A DNA stretch of 64,000 nt from Eucalyptus grandis. Lineage: Eukaryota > Streptophyta > Magnoliopsida > Myrtales > Myrtaceae. The notes below the pieces were generated by a model. It had not been told where the DNA came from and made no database searches. It saw only the letters and a list, made by a program, of their open reading frames with translations. The DNA is taken from positions 44,545,682 through 44,609,681 of the forward strand of contig NC_052619.1 in NCBI RefSeq assembly GCF_016545825.1, read 5' to 3'. Position 1 is the first letter of the stretch. Each line of letters begins with the position of its first letter. Positions 44,801-57,191 of the stretch are shown piece after piece. The position numbers were made by a program, and so were the translations under genes.

Positions 44801-46076
44801 GAATTTTGTCAGAGGTTTGATTCTTTGGTAGAATCATGTTTAGATTGGCTGGACCTGGTAGTTTTTGATATTATGCTTTTAATTAGTTGACACCATGGTT
44901 ATTGTAAATGCCATTAGATCTGGAAGTACTTACGTCCAGTTTCTGGTATTGTTGACAACCAGTAGAGATGCTGGGCACTTCCGAGTTTTCACTATTGTAA
45001 TTAAGTTCTTGTTTTAAAAGAATGTTCTGGAAGTAACTACTTACGTCCAGTTTCTGGTACTATTGACAACCTGTAGTAAAGCTGAGCACGTCAATGTTTT
45101 GCTATAGTAACCTAGTTCTTGTTTAAAAATGAATGTTCTGGATTAAATTTGCTACCTACCTACCACGAGTCATATGTAGCCATATGAAAGTTATCTATGA
45201 AAGCTATATCTAATTTTGATTTTTAAGTATTTGTTCGTATTACTCATTTTCCTACTTGTTGATGCTTACCTTGCAAGACTATATCATTTGCCCCGTCATA
45301 TATCAAAAGAGGTAATGAAAATTGAGAACTAACTGAGATGCCAGTCAACTTATAGATATTTGTACCAAAGAAGAGTTCCTGGTGTATCTCCTTCGCTTTC
45401 AAGGGACGTGAATTTGTTATTGGGAATTTGTCTGCCTATGGTTTTTTCTTGACAGGTTGGCCAAGCACGATATAATCTTGACTGACTGTAAACTGTTTTT
45501 GCGGCCACATGTTACTCCACCCTCTTGAGATTTACTTCAGATTTTGAAACATACTTAGGATATACCATTATGATAATGGAGCTATCTGTAGAAGTTTGTT
45601 GTCTGTATTTGACTTATTTCAGAATCCCTCTCTTTAATCTGAAGTTTAAATATGGTTCTGACTTCCTCTCTGGACGATCATCTCTTTCTTAGGATGACAA
45701 AGTGGAAGAAGAGGGGTGTCTTGCTGATTCTGACTCTGTTTATCTGAAGAAACTGGGACTTTCTAATTGCACGTCCCTTATCTATGGGTTGTCTTGCTGA
45801 TGTCGAATCTCTAGCATGATGCATTGATATGTGTGTTCTCAGCTCCTTTGTTTCTTCATCATCGCCAACAAATATCGAGCATTGTTCATAATGGAATGCC
45901 AGAGATTTTGCTTTTCCTTATATATGGTGGCGTAACTGGGCTGAACTGCAACAAGGTATTGTCAATCCAACATTACTGAACTGTTCACAAACTTTCTGCA
46001 TTTCCATATTGCTAAGATTTGGACAGGTTAGCGAGGTCATGCTTTAATCTCAAGTTCACTTCACTCAAGCCAACCT
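41851..46076 (+). other. continuation of duplicated transcribed-looking locus; no intact gene
   Basis: The first ~100 bp match 48423-48520 (paralogous copy). Inside are two diverged tandem copies of about 1.2 kb offset (43010-43540 and 44220-44900): 'tgatcaaa...tgct', 'ggtcttatc', 'gaaagtcaatgtgg', 'ctggcg.ttggacatatta', 'gattgg.tggac.tggtag'. Exon-like pieces: 43591-43740 reads GIALALNTHGLYTLQKQLDDARISFKK (TPR-like); the duplicated 'GHITLLL' pieces near 43375 and 44620; and 45693-45780 (after TTTCTTAG) reads VYLKKLGLSNCTSL (LRR-like). I do not recognise the gene. Confidence 0.4.
44921..45145. repeat. tandem duplication, 111-bp period
   Basis: 'acttacgtccagtttctggta' at 44928 and 45039, followed in both by '.ttgacaacc.gta', 'gagcac', 'agttcttgttt' and 'gaatgttctgga'. 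Confidence 0.85.
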
Positions 46077-46854
46077 ATTTCTATTTTTCTCTTCTTTCTT
46101 CTTCTTCTTCTTCTTCTTCCCTCACTCTTGTTCTTCAACTGTTGACGCCTTGCCATTGCCGTATGCCGCTGCTACCGCCCCTGCCGTCCCCCGCCCACTG
46201 TCGCTGGTCACTAGCAACCAGTTGGGCGAGGTCCGACGAGGCTTGGCGAGTTTGCCAAAGGCTCGCCCGCCGATGGCCAGGCAAGCCTTGCTCGGGCCTT
46301 CCCTGGGTCACCGGCGAGCCTCACTTGGCCAGGCGAGGCTTAGCCCAACTGTCGGCCGCGCTTGACCTCGTCAGGCCACCATGAGGTCAGCGTCACCCGA
46401 CCAAGGCGAGGCCGAACTCGCGGTGGCCTAGCGAGGCTGAGCCCCACCGGCAGCTGGGCAAGCTCGACCGAGCCCCACTTAGTTGTCGACTTGGCTCGGC
46501 TCGGCTGATGTGGCGCGACCTCACCAAGGGCCGACGACACTCCAGCGAGGTCATCGACCCTCGTCTAGCCGATCCTTTGGTCATCCCAAGGCTAGCGACC
46601 GACAGACATTGAAGAAGAAGAAGAAGAAGAAGAAGAGAGAAAAAGAAGAAAAAAAGTATTAAAAGTATTAAAAAATTATTTGGATTAGAAATTTTCAAAA
46701 CGGTACTAAACGCAATTCTATTATGGGAATAAAAATTTTAGATAGTTACCAAACGCTTTAAAATGCTTAGAAATTGTTCTTAGAAACATAATAAAAAAGA
46801 ATCATTTATGATCAAAAATTGTTCTCGGGACCAGAAGCGTTACCAAACGCACCC
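46077..46854. mobile_element. 5'-truncated PIF/Harbinger-like DNA element
   Basis: The 3' end is clear: 'gcgttaccaaacgcaccc' followed by TTA (46855-46857), and the last 150 bp parallels 25820-25970. The GC-rich core of 'gcgaggc' repeats (46190-46590) is flanked by 'cttcttctt' and 'aagaagaag' tracts. No GTTTGGTAA left terminus is found, so the left end is lost or very diverged. Confidence 0.65.
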
Positions 46855-46984
46855 TTAATTTCTTCATTTTCGCATTGGCTCTTTGTAACTTTGTCGTGGT
46901 CATGCACATTATTCGTGTTCATGCTCCTTCTGTTTTGTTGTTTCGTTCTAGATTTTATGATACAAAAGACCGACGGCAAAAATA

Positions 46985-47460
46985 CACTTGGCAAAACTTG
47001 GCTCGGAGGACACTTTAGGGCCAAAGTTCAGAAAAATATACTTAAGTGTCACTTTTTAAAAAATTAGGACACTTGAGTGCTAAGTCCGCGAATGTGGCTG
47101 AAAATCATACATGACAATTTTTAATAATATAACTTGCTTACATGGCACATTGGAGAGCTGAATCAGCAACGAAGAATCAAAACGCTGTTGTTTTGTCTTT
47201 TCTGAATTTTAATATAAATATTAATTAAATTAGAATATTTATATTTAATAGTAATAAATAATAATTTAAATCCAAGGTAAAATGACATCGTTCTTTACTT
47301 TTCTTTTCACGTCAGCATGCAAAACTACGTCGTTTTACACTTATCTCGCCAGAGAAATGATACATCAGCATTTTGGTCGAATTTTCTCACCGTTAGCACT
47401 TAATTAATTCATTTTATTCCGATTTTGGCACTTAAGTATCCCATTACCAAGTTTTGGCAC
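46985..47460. mobile_element. MITE-like element with long imperfect inverted ends
   Basis: The left end 'cacttggcaaaacttggctcggaggacacttt' pairs imperfectly with the reverse complement of the right end ('cttaagtatcccattaccaagttttggcac'), over roughly 40 bp. The interior is A+T-rich with repeated 'acg.cgtt(gt)ttt' inverted motifs. Superfamily uncertain. Confidence 0.5.
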
Positions 47461-47638
47461 ATCTATCATATGGTACATTAACGTGACTTATTTCCCATTT
47501 TCTTTACCTATTTGACATACATGCAACAATAGGGTACTTAGTGAGTTTGCTTAGCTTATATTTTCATGGCTACATGCTTTTTTTTTTTTTTTTTTTTTTT
47601 TTTTGGTACAGAAAATCCACCTATATAAGGATAAAAAG

Positions 47639-47945
47639 ATTTTTAGTCAACATTGAATGTTATGTATGATAAGAAAAGTTCCTACTTAACATAATAATAA
47701 TTATTTATTTTAATTTAAAAATATATCATAATATCAATAAATTTATATAAAATAATAAGTAAAGTTATTATTAATTATTTGATTACATATTGTGTAAGAA
47801 TATATAAAATTCTCAAAAAGCCTCTTTAGAAAGAGGCAACTAGAGGCAACTAATTTCACGTGAAAAGATAATGTCAGTTAGAACTAATAATCTAGCATAT
47901 CATATAAAGTTTACAAAAACAATATTTCGAACTCAAAATTCAAAA
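47639..47945. repeat. third copy of the A+T-rich unit
   Basis: Parallel to 35680-35975 ('tcaacattgaatgttatgta', 'ataaaattctcaaaaag', 'agaaagaggcaacta', 'tttcacgtg'). It includes a small internal duplication, 'agaggcaacta' twice at 47831-47855. A poly(T) tract lies just before, at 47578-47603. Confidence 0.85.
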
Positions 47946-49950
47946 TAAAAAGAGCAAAAAGATGACCGCTACAAGCGTCTCCTTCCTATTATAGCCCAGT
48001 CGTCGTCCTTCCTCTGATCCTCATACCCTCTCTCTCTCTTTCGTGACGGGCCTTGGAAAAATCCTCTTCAGAGAAGATCGGTCTCTTCTCGTCTCTGTTT
48101 CCGATCCATTGTTTGATGGGTCTGATTGCTTTCTCGGTCTGTTGCGAAGCATCTGGTTGCAGAAACTTGTTTTCTCATGTGTTGCGGAGACCCATGAGGT
48201 TTTTGCGCTTGGCTTCTTTGGGACGATGCCGATGGTCATTGGATATATTTGGTCTAAGCTCGTCCTTTGATATCATCCATCGATTCCTCGGCCGGTTGAT
48301 CTTTTGCGTTGTTGTTTTACATGGCTTATTCTGAAACTTTTTAATTATTCGATGGATTGGCAGTGTCCTTTTTCTTCTTGATTCATGTAAGCGTTCGTTT
48401 GAGGATGCCCTTGTTGAAGGACTGAGGATCTGCTTCGCCATCTTTTTTTTCCATTTTTATGGTTGAGATAATGAACTAGTAGTAGTCTTTGATCACCTTC
48501 TGGGCATTTGTCATCAAACATTCTGTTAGATGTGCATGGCCGCGTCTTTGATTGTGTGCGTGCAATTCCTCTCTTGTTGGGTCTTTGCTTGACAACCTCT
48601 GCTGAGTACTTTTCGGAGGAGACATTGTTCCTGAACCGCGCTCTTGATTGATCCTTCTTCCTTTCTTTCCGTTTGTCATATTTTGTATGTTATCTAGTGG
48701 GGCCAAATTAAATTAGTAGACCATATTCCTGCAGGGGATAAAACTTGGTTTGAGGTTTTCACGCATTTGGTGAGCATGGAGTCCTGTTTTCTTCTTTATG
48801 CAAGTTTCTATTTGCTGCAACTAGAAAAAAAAACCTTCCCATTTACCCTTTTGATTCTTATCAAATTTTGACCAGATGACCAACATCTATGTTATTTCTA
48901 TTTTATTTTTTCGACCACGAACATCATACTCGCTCGATGGGAAAGTCGAGCTGGAAGTTTCTACTTTTCCTTCTGATTTCTTATGATATTTCAATATTTG
49001 GACGATCCATTTGTTGTAGATGATTTGTCTGCCAGATAATTTAACTTATTGTTCTAAATGCACCGTTTTCTCTTCGGCTATACAAGGGTGGTTTGTGTTC
49101 ATTTTCTTCTAATTGGAATTGTCGAACTATTTTATTTAATTTGTTTTATTGCCTTTGAAGGCACGGATAGTGTAGTGTCTGGGTGGTCTATTGCGAGAAC
49201 AGAATTGGTTTAGGTCCTGATTGAATTTATATGAATGTCTTGAGGTTCATCAACATATCTGGTTCAAGTTTCCCCCTGATTATTTTAATTAAAAAAATTG
49301 CTTGTGTGAAATGTATGGACTTACTCAGCCGTCGAATGGAGTGATCTCTTCAGCTAAGTGTGTCGTGTGAAGATGGTGTAGGATTCAGCAATCAAAGAAT
49401 TCAAGTTTGTCAAGTGAGTGAAAATAGGAGGCAATCACGTTGAGTTGCCGAATCATCTTCTTTGTGGATAGGAGCCATCAGCTGAAATTGGATCCTTCTA
49501 ATATGGATTGTCTATAGCTGCTTGAGAACCTGGATAGATTTGGTTCTAATCTTTGTTTCCAAGGATTAAAGGAGATGCAAGGAATGTGTAGTTCTCTGCT
49601 TGTAGGTTGGAGTCTTCTTGCTGCAAATCAGGTTGCGTTTCTCATCTTTGTCTGCAAAATTCACTGGATAAAATACAATTGAATTGTGTGCCCAAAGCTA
49701 TGGGTGCCTTTGAATTGTGCTTCCAACTGTAGTTGTTGCTTTCTTGGTCATTAGGTGGCACACATTGTTGCGAGTTTGACTTTATGGACTGGAGACCGGA
49801 TCTGACTATGCTCCTTATCTCTATTAGATGGTTCTATGTTACACTTGCGATATGGGATATTGATTTCAGTTATTCACCAATATTGTGGAAAATCAGATTA
49901 TCCATGTCTACATTCAATTTGTCTGGAGCTCTCTCTTCTGGATGCTCTTA
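47946..49950 (+). promoter_or_regulatory. 5'UTR/promoter-like segment, copy 2, and downstream intron-like sequence
   Basis: The copy of 35976-36785 without the LTR insertions. It is C/T-rich (48025-48045), then 'gacgggcc', 'gagaagatcgg', 'gcatctggttgcagaaac', 'ttgcggagac', then 'aggactgaggatctgcttc' at 48417, which is the unoccupied target site. Beyond 48520 it is A+T-rich and intron-like with no confident exons. Confidence 0.55.
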
Positions 49951-50659
49951 GGATCCGTTTAGTTCGGCTTTTGGGGAATGCATTTGCAAAAATGTAAATA
50001 CCTTTGGGAGGATAGGGTTTTTGAAATGCAAATAACGTTTGGTAAAATTTGTATTGAGAAACAACTTTGGCCAAAATACCGTTTGGTAAAATTTGCATTT
50101 GTAAATGACTTTTATTAAATTAAAAAAAACAAAAAAAATTGTATTTTTTTTTAAGTCCGGCCACCGGACCACTTTGGATCTGGCAGCCGGATGGCTGGAT
50201 TTGGCCCCCAGACGGTCTCCGGGGTTGCGCAACCCCGCGACCGTCGCCTGGGTCGTGCGACCTAGGCCATCGTCGCTTGGGTTGCGCGACCAAGGTGTCG
50301 CTTGAGGTCTGGCGACGATCGCTAGGCTCGGCGATGGTCGCTGGAGTCGGGCGACCCTCAAGCGGCGTCGTCGACGCCTTGCCGGTGTGCGCGCCCCTTG
50401 GCCGGCGGTCATCGGCCTCCAATCGGCTTCTTCGTGCAATGGTGTGCGAGAAGATGAACAGTACCGGGACTTGCATTCCGAAGATGCAACTTCCCAAAGT
50501 ATCTCCAGAGATGCATTGGGTTAAAGGCCCTTAGAATCACTTAGAGATGCAATTGCATTTTGCCAAAATTGCCCAAAAAAACAAACCAAACGCGTTTGCA
50601 TTTGGCCAAGAGACTTTAGAGTCCCAAAGTGCCTTCCAAATGCCCAACCAAACAGGGCC
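49951..50659. mobile_element. PIF/Harbinger-like DNA element, second subfamily
   Basis: Starts GGATCCGTTTAGTTCGGC and ends CCAACCAAACAGGGCC, flanked by TTA at 49948-49950 and 50660-50662. The arms carry 'aacgtttggtaaaattt' twice and 'accaaacgcgtttgcatttgg', so each end has nested inverted copies. The GC-rich core (50155-50430) repeats 'gcgcgacc' and 'gaccatcg'-like motifs. Distinct from the 13268/25045/46077 family in sequence. Confidence 0.78.
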
Positions 50660-50662
50660 TTA

Positions 50663-52859
50663 ATTTAATCTTCCCCTGATCTAAATTTGCCTCACAAATG
50701 GTTTTCTATATCTTGTTATTGACATTGTGAATTACTTGGCCACAAGTTTCCTCAATCCTGCACATGGTTTCTCCAATTACTCTACAAAACTTGCCAAGTA
50801 GTACTAATTTCTCCTCAGGAAGCTGGCATTGATAAACCTTCAAACTATATCTGCAAGAATCATGAATGAGGAAATTTGGATGATGGTTCGGATGTTTTTG
50901 TCAACTTTTCTACACCTACTTTTTGATTGAGATGGTAGCTGTTGTTTCTTTTGGCAGGTCGTATGATGTTAGATCTATGCATAATTTAGCTGATGCTGAA
51001 TTTAAGGATAAACAGTTCTCAAGACCTCGCATAGGAATTCACGCTTCCTGCACAGGATGTGTGGAGCTGTCTGTGCCTGTTTATTGTCAGTTTCTTACCT
51101 CGTCGAGCAAATTTTTGCTACTACGTCATATGTGCTGGACAGCACATAGATCAAGCATAACTGGGCAGATCTTGGGACAAACTATAACAGGGGGATGGTG
51201 ACAGCAAATCCATCTTAAGTATGGTTCCTAGCAGATTTGGGGTCCTGATCTTGCGTCTTCAGACAGATTATAAAAGGGGATAATTGGCAGAATATAGATC
51301 AAGCATAATTGGGCAGATCTTAGGACAAATTATAACAGGGGGTGGTTCTTAGTTGGGTTATAAAGTGTGTTTGGGGTAACTATGGCTTAAAAAATTTTCT
51401 TTCACAATGCCTTTGGGTTATTCTATTGTTTTCTATTTAACATAAGCCGGATGTCACTGGACAACAAACAACATGCTGTAAAGAGGAATCACTTAGAGGC
51501 TTTTAGTTTGAATGGGCAATTCTCTTCAGAGAGTCTTGCAACAGTGATCTGATTGAGAGAAGATTTTTTCTATTTACTGGCTAGGGTGTGTTTAAATCAG
51601 CTACATCTTCCAAACATCATATATGAACCATGCTCACCGTTATGACAGTCTTGTTCTCTCTATCATGAAACTATGCAGTAATTTGGCCTAGTTTTTCAGC
51701 TCCTAAGAGAGGATATTGAGCAATCTGGTCCTTTATCTGCCAGATGAGACTCCTTGCTTGATGTTGTAGTCAGAAAGGTAATGACTAGGTCATGTTTCCC
51801 AATACTTTTGACCCATAATCAGATTATTAAGAGCATCATAGCTATGTATTTCAAACTCTGAAAGTCAAAGTTTTCATGGCTTATTTTTTTTTTCCACTAA
51901 ACTTTTGTTTAGATGCATATCCTTGATACATCTCATGCTTCTTGCCCCCTGTACTTCAGCTTCTTCTTTCAAAATTAATACTTCAACAGAAAGACAATGT
52001 TGTAATCTAGAGCTACTTCATCACTGTTCAGATCACATTGAAACAGATCCTATTTCTCTAGATTTTAAGTTTCATCTCAACAAAGTATGAAAAAAAATTG
52101 ATGAATTCTGAACAAGCTTAGCAAGCATGAAATGTTAGATCATGCCTGCATCAAACAAAGAAAAATAATACTGGAAACACAAGCCATCCGCCACAATTTT
52201 GCATGTACTTGCCCTCATGTATGCAAGAAGATGAATACATTGCCCACGGCATATTAGAAAGCATAATTTGCTCATAGTTAAAAAAAAAAATCATATTTCT
52301 CTGAAGATACTATAATTTCCAATTTAAACTTGATAACATCAAGACATCAAAGAATTTCACTTCGGTGAAAGCCAGTGAGGAAGAAGAGATAAACAAACCC
52401 GGGGCCAAAGGGAAAAGGAAAGAACAAACTAATGTTAGCTTAACTTGTGGCACTTCCTAGTGTAAATTTTTTAGGTGACATAAAGAAAAGGAAATGTTTA
52501 ACCAGTCACAAAGAATTTAAGATAGAAAAATTAAATAAATCGACTTCTTTTTTTTTTTTTGGTTGGTAATATAAATTGACTTCTTGACGCTTCAAGAAAC
52601 TCCACTTTCCAATTTAGACTAAAAAGGACAGAAAATATGGAAAATTAGTTCCATGAACCTTTTTTTCTATTTCATGATTATGTGTTGCAATATTCAAGGT
52701 GCGACAGCAAACAGAATCACTACCAAACCGCATCCATCGGTAATCAACATAAGGAATCATAAACCAGTAAGCTTGAGTTGTCAATTGTCTTATGTCACAA
52801 TTTCATAGTGGAGCTAAGTAGATACAAAATCAGCAACAAATGCTAGTTTAGAAACTGAC
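50663..52859. other. unassigned, possible exon and a 50-bp direct repeat
   Basis: 50960-51085, after a TTTTGGCAG acceptor, is open (SYDVRSMHNLADAEFKDKQFSRP) but unrecognised. 'atagatcaagcataa.tgggcagatctt' occurs at 51147 and 51295 (148-bp offset). 51900-52860 is A+T-rich; the last TAD2 exon expected here was not found. Confidence 0.4.
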
Positions 52860-55705
52860 CTAATGCATGCCTCAGAGGTACTGGAATGCAACGACGGTAT
52901 CGAGCCACAGCCTCCAAAGTTATCATTTGCACGGCCATGATACACTTCACTTCATTTATATTTTTAAAAAAGTGGTTAAGAGTCCTCTAATCATTTATGA
53001 ACAAACAAATTCTAAGAAAGTTCAGTTTTATTTTAGTATGATCAATTGATGTACCAATGATTGATAATGCTGCTGCATAATCATGGTTCAAATGTCACAT
53101 AAAGGGAGCATGCTTAAAACTTTTCCTGCTACTTTTGCAGCCAAAAATCTTGTCCTCTGCCTATTGAAGAAGAACATCAAGAGCGTCCATCTCTGCATGT
53201 CTTGTTGCCTATGAAAGCAAAAGGAGAAAAATTAAGAAAGCATATCAAATTTAGGAGCTTTGCCAGAGAGAAATTTGCTCTTAGTGTTGTTTCACCATAA
53301 ATTTAGGAAATGCATTCCATGAGAAATGTTTTCTCCAACAAGTTATCTGATTGAGTATATAAAAGATTGGCGAAGGCATATACTGCATGATTTCAACAAG
53401 TTTTGCTTGTTCAAAGTTGCTGAGAATCCCACATGAAAAAAGAGGCTTCTTATTGGATTGGCCACCTCCACCTTTTCTAACAGTATTTTTTATATACCCC
53501 TATAGGAAGCTGCCTTTGGTTCCTCATTATGCTCCACTAGATACTATAAGGGCCAAATTTTTTTTCACACCAACTATTTATTACTGTCCGCAAAGTCATT
53601 GATAGTAGCATTTTGTCACCACATAACTATAAATGATTACAGAAATAGACTATGAGATAAGAGATCATCTCCACCAGTGACCAGGCTAAAAATATTTGTG
53701 TAGATGTGGCCATTGTGTTAAAAAAAAATGTGCCCAAGAAGCAGGTTCTTACATCTTAAAAGGCAATGCAATGCTCACAGGTCGTTTTTATACCAATTAA
53801 GTATAAAGAAGTCTAGCTAACACGTGATCTAAGGAAAAAATGTTAGGAACTTCACAAAAGCCAATAGAGACCATAATATGGTTCAAGACAGAGCACAATG
53901 GTAAATGAAATTTGTAAAACATTGCGCATAATGAAGCCAGATTTAACTAGTGTTAGCGGAAGTCATATTTTACGAAAGACTAATGGGAACAAAACAATTA
54001 ACAGCCTAATAATGCATAAAAAATTCCACTTATTAACAGATTTGTTCTGATAATTCTTTTATCATCTATTAAAGAAATAAGGAAAAATCATGGGAGAAAC
54101 ATAAAATGATCAACAATTACTACAAGTGGATAATTCGAGGGTATCAATTTAGAACAATAACAAAGTGTCGTTAGTCCACATTTCGTGTTCATTGCCAGTT
54201 TCTTCGTGCCACAATAAAGCCCATCCTCAACAATCTCACAGCTGTTCAATCAGAGAGTAAAATCTGAAATCATTCACTAATTAAGACTGATTTGTTCTGG
54301 AAATGCATGTGGTTACTAAAAATTAGTTTTTTAACCCACCTGGAACATCAAGGCTGTCCAAAGCAAGCTTTGCCTTAAGAGGAGAAAATAGGTTTTGTTA
54401 CTTGTGAGGAGAAAAAGAGTCAGAAATTCTAAGCATGCATACATGCATACAAGCAATTCAAGAGGAAACCAGCATGAAGTGTCCAGCAGTAGAAATATTT
54501 AGTATCAATGCGCAGCTACTAAAGGAATGAATGCATGTTTCGCAGCTATATAATCAGGATCCCACGAGTCCTGTATAATATACCGGTCACAAACTTCTAA
54601 ACAATGATTAGTACAACAAATTCGTCCCGTAATTCAGATGCAAATCCCACCTAACTGTTAAACTGATATGGCTCTAACCACACTGAAGCAAAAACAACTA
54701 ATTTGAGAAACTATACGTTGCTCATTCCAGTGTGTCCTATTATTGGTACCTCAGAAGCATATATTTTGTTATATAGGTTTTTCAAACATTCAAGAAGCTT
54801 TCAAAGGTCATTTTTCTTCATAAAGGCTGTGGAACATAAGGGACTAAAAGAGAACCCAAAACTGTTGCAAAGGCCCCAGAAATCATAATTGAGAATCAGC
54901 GTCTTGTGCTTTTGTCTCTATTCTACTGAACAACTTATGCAAACTCTATGTTTCTTGTGATTCTTTCCTTTTCCATATATCCACGGTCCAAGGGTGAAAG
55001 AAAATAACCACTTAACTAGTTATCCATGGGCACAACCGATGTTCTTATTACTCCCTCGCTCCAAGTAAATTTGGTTTTCAATTCTCCCTAGTTGCCAAAG
55101 TCAACAAGTGGTAAAAGGATTCGACTGTCAAAATGGCTTGCCATCTCACTTCTTCAGTCCTCCATGGTTTTGCCGGCTGGTTGTCCACTTCAATGCATGG
55201 GTTCGCATAAGGGAGTTCCTAACCTATGGCACCCAGATTGGCTCAGTTTTTGGCCAAAAAAGGGATTGAACCAACCCATGTACACCCTCTTCGCATTGTT
55301 TTGCTCTCCCCGGCTTGTCTGTCCTTTGAATTTGACTTCACCTACTTCTTTCAATAGCCACCTGGCCAGAAAAAAAAAAAAAAGGCAAAAAGGCTATACA
55401 TTCTAGGGATTATCGCTGATTTTTTGGCTTGTAAAGTCGATCACCAGTGAATTCAATACCAAGCATCCACAGACGAAATTACCAAGAAACACTTAGTCAA
55501 CGTCTCTCGAACAATTCAACCATACATTTTTCAAGTTCCTGCGCAATCGCACCATACAAGTCGAATTTCGATATTCATCTCGAGTATTACATCAACTGAT
55601 ACAATTCGGATGTGCCAGGCGTTACCTGATCTACAGCAAGCTGCATGACGCCCAAGAACCTCAAAGGACAGAACCGTTCACCCAAAATATGCCATCAATT
55701 TCCAT
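52860..55705 (-). pseudogene. TAD2: tRNA adenosine deaminase 2 (TAD2/ADAT2) pseudogene, introns retained
   Basis: Minus-strand blocks in order. Exon 1 (55705-55626): ATG..., then out of frame MQLAVDQ, donor GTAACG. Exon 2 (54373-54340): AKLALDSLDVP, donor GTGGGTT. Exon 3 (~54245-54180): CEIVEDG, then a frameshift. Exon 4 (53208-~53050): ATRHAEMDALDVLLQ with the zinc/proton-shuttle HAE motif intact, stop, frameshift, AAKVAGK, CSLYVTFEP, where the PCxxC zinc-binding motif is destroyed by small deletions, then ALSII in another frame. Exon 5 (52945-52860): VYHGRANDNFGGCGSIPSLHSS, donor GTCAGT. The last exon is not seen. In the living gene the TAD2-TAD3 complex converts A34 to inosine in tRNA anticodons. 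This copy cannot encode an enzyme. Splice sites and introns show genomic duplication rather than retroposition. Confidence 0.85.
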
Positions 55706-56398
55706 GGCTCCGGTCAGCCAGTTGTCGCTTGCTGGCCTCTGTCGCCGCCGGTTCGCTGGGGACTCTGTTTTGGGAAGACGAACTTCTATCTGTTCGTTGC
55801 CTCCGTCGGGAGGTGGCGATCTTACATTTGTCAGAGATCGCCGGTGTCTGATGGAAGATGAGCAGTTCTTGATGCTGAAACTGGCGTCGGTAAAGTTCGA
55901 AGTTTGCCCATGGTGAGAAAAAGAGGATTAAACCAAAAAAAAAAAATTATACTTGTGTGTAATACCTAAAGAAAGAAGGTGGAGAGAGAGAGACTACAAG
56001 AAAATAGATGAAGAGAAGGACCCAAGAAGAACAGGGAAAAAGGACTTGTAATCAAGACCAGCTGAGTTTACTCACCTACGAATTGCTCCCTTGGCAAATT
56101 CCCATCATTTTAGCAACCAGAGCAGCGAGCAAACATGCCATGATCAATCGACTTAGAAGTCCACATAGTCTTGATTCGCGCGCGTCAAGGGAGATTTGAC
56201 AATGTTTCTTGATGCTCATTTGACAATCTTGGGAGTCCTCCTGTAGATTGCTTTGCTCAAATTATCTTCGTGCATAAGTAAACTCTCGGCTACTGAATGA
56301 GTTGATTCATGACCAACCTCGTAGAGTAAAGCTAAATCAATCAATTGATTGTCTTGAAGTTTAACCTTTAAATCGTCCCCTAGATGTTTGCATATTAT
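55706..56398. other. spacer between TAD2 copy and TNL
   Basis: 55706-55920 is probably the former 5'UTR/promoter of the TAD2 copy (purine/pyrimidine-biased, no clear frame). The rest, including the 3' flank of the TNL, shows nothing. Confidence 0.4.
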
Positions 56399-56772
56399 TC
56401 AGGATCCCCACTCTTTCACACTTTCACCCCATAATGTAACCCCAAACTCTACATCATTTCGATCAATTTGACCAAAATCAATTGCTCTCCCCACAGCTGA
56501 AAGGGTCTGAAATACAAAGCGCAACATGATCCAAATCCAATGAATGGGAACTCTCCATTGGTCCGTCGCTCCACTGTTTACCATCAACAGACAAAGCAAT
56601 CTTAAAATCATGATGACCAATATCAGCAACGAAAGAGAGAGCTATTCCAAGAAATTTGTCATATAAGTCCTTTGAAGCCTTAAAAGATAAGGAACCCTTT
56701 TCAATAGGAAGGATCCAATGTGGCATCTCTCCTCCACAGAGAAGACTTCCGCACTCAAACCAATACTGTTAC
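56399..56772 (-). pseudogene. TNL exon 5: C-JID domain, one frameshift
   Basis: After GTAACAG: YWFECGSLLCGGEMPHWI (equivalent of the PGxEIPxWF motif), SLSFKASKDLYDKFLGIALSF, DFKIALSVDGKQW, HVALCISDPF, shift, DRNDVEFGVTLWGESVKEWGS stop. This C-terminal jelly-roll domain follows the LRR in many TNLs and contributes to effector recognition. Confidence 0.82.
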
Positions 56773-57039
56773 AAAAATAGACCGGTAGAAAGTAGCCAAG
56801 TTAGTATTACTATCCAAATGAGAAGATCCATTTAATCCTTGCTTGCATCAATACACAAGTCTCACATGATAGAAATCATTCCGATAGATGGGAGCCACCT
56901 ACATTACATGCATATGCATACATTTGCAGAACTACTTCATATTTGTTTGTTTTTCTTAAGCCTTCAGTCTTGCATTTTCTGCTATTGCAATATACAAGCA
57001 CCCAATGGAACCAGCATATGCTTCATATCGATATGGGTG

Positions 57040-57152
<113 letters not shown>

Positions 57153-57191
57153 CTAACCTGGCCAAGTGGGTAACGAGTATCAGCCAAACCT

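Noticed and set aside
55645..55916. Plus-strand frame starting MPSISMAPVSQLSLAGLCRRR, transit-peptide-like
   Set aside because: It overlaps the 5' end of the minus-strand TAD2 copy, has no downstream partner exon that I can find, and no recognised domain.
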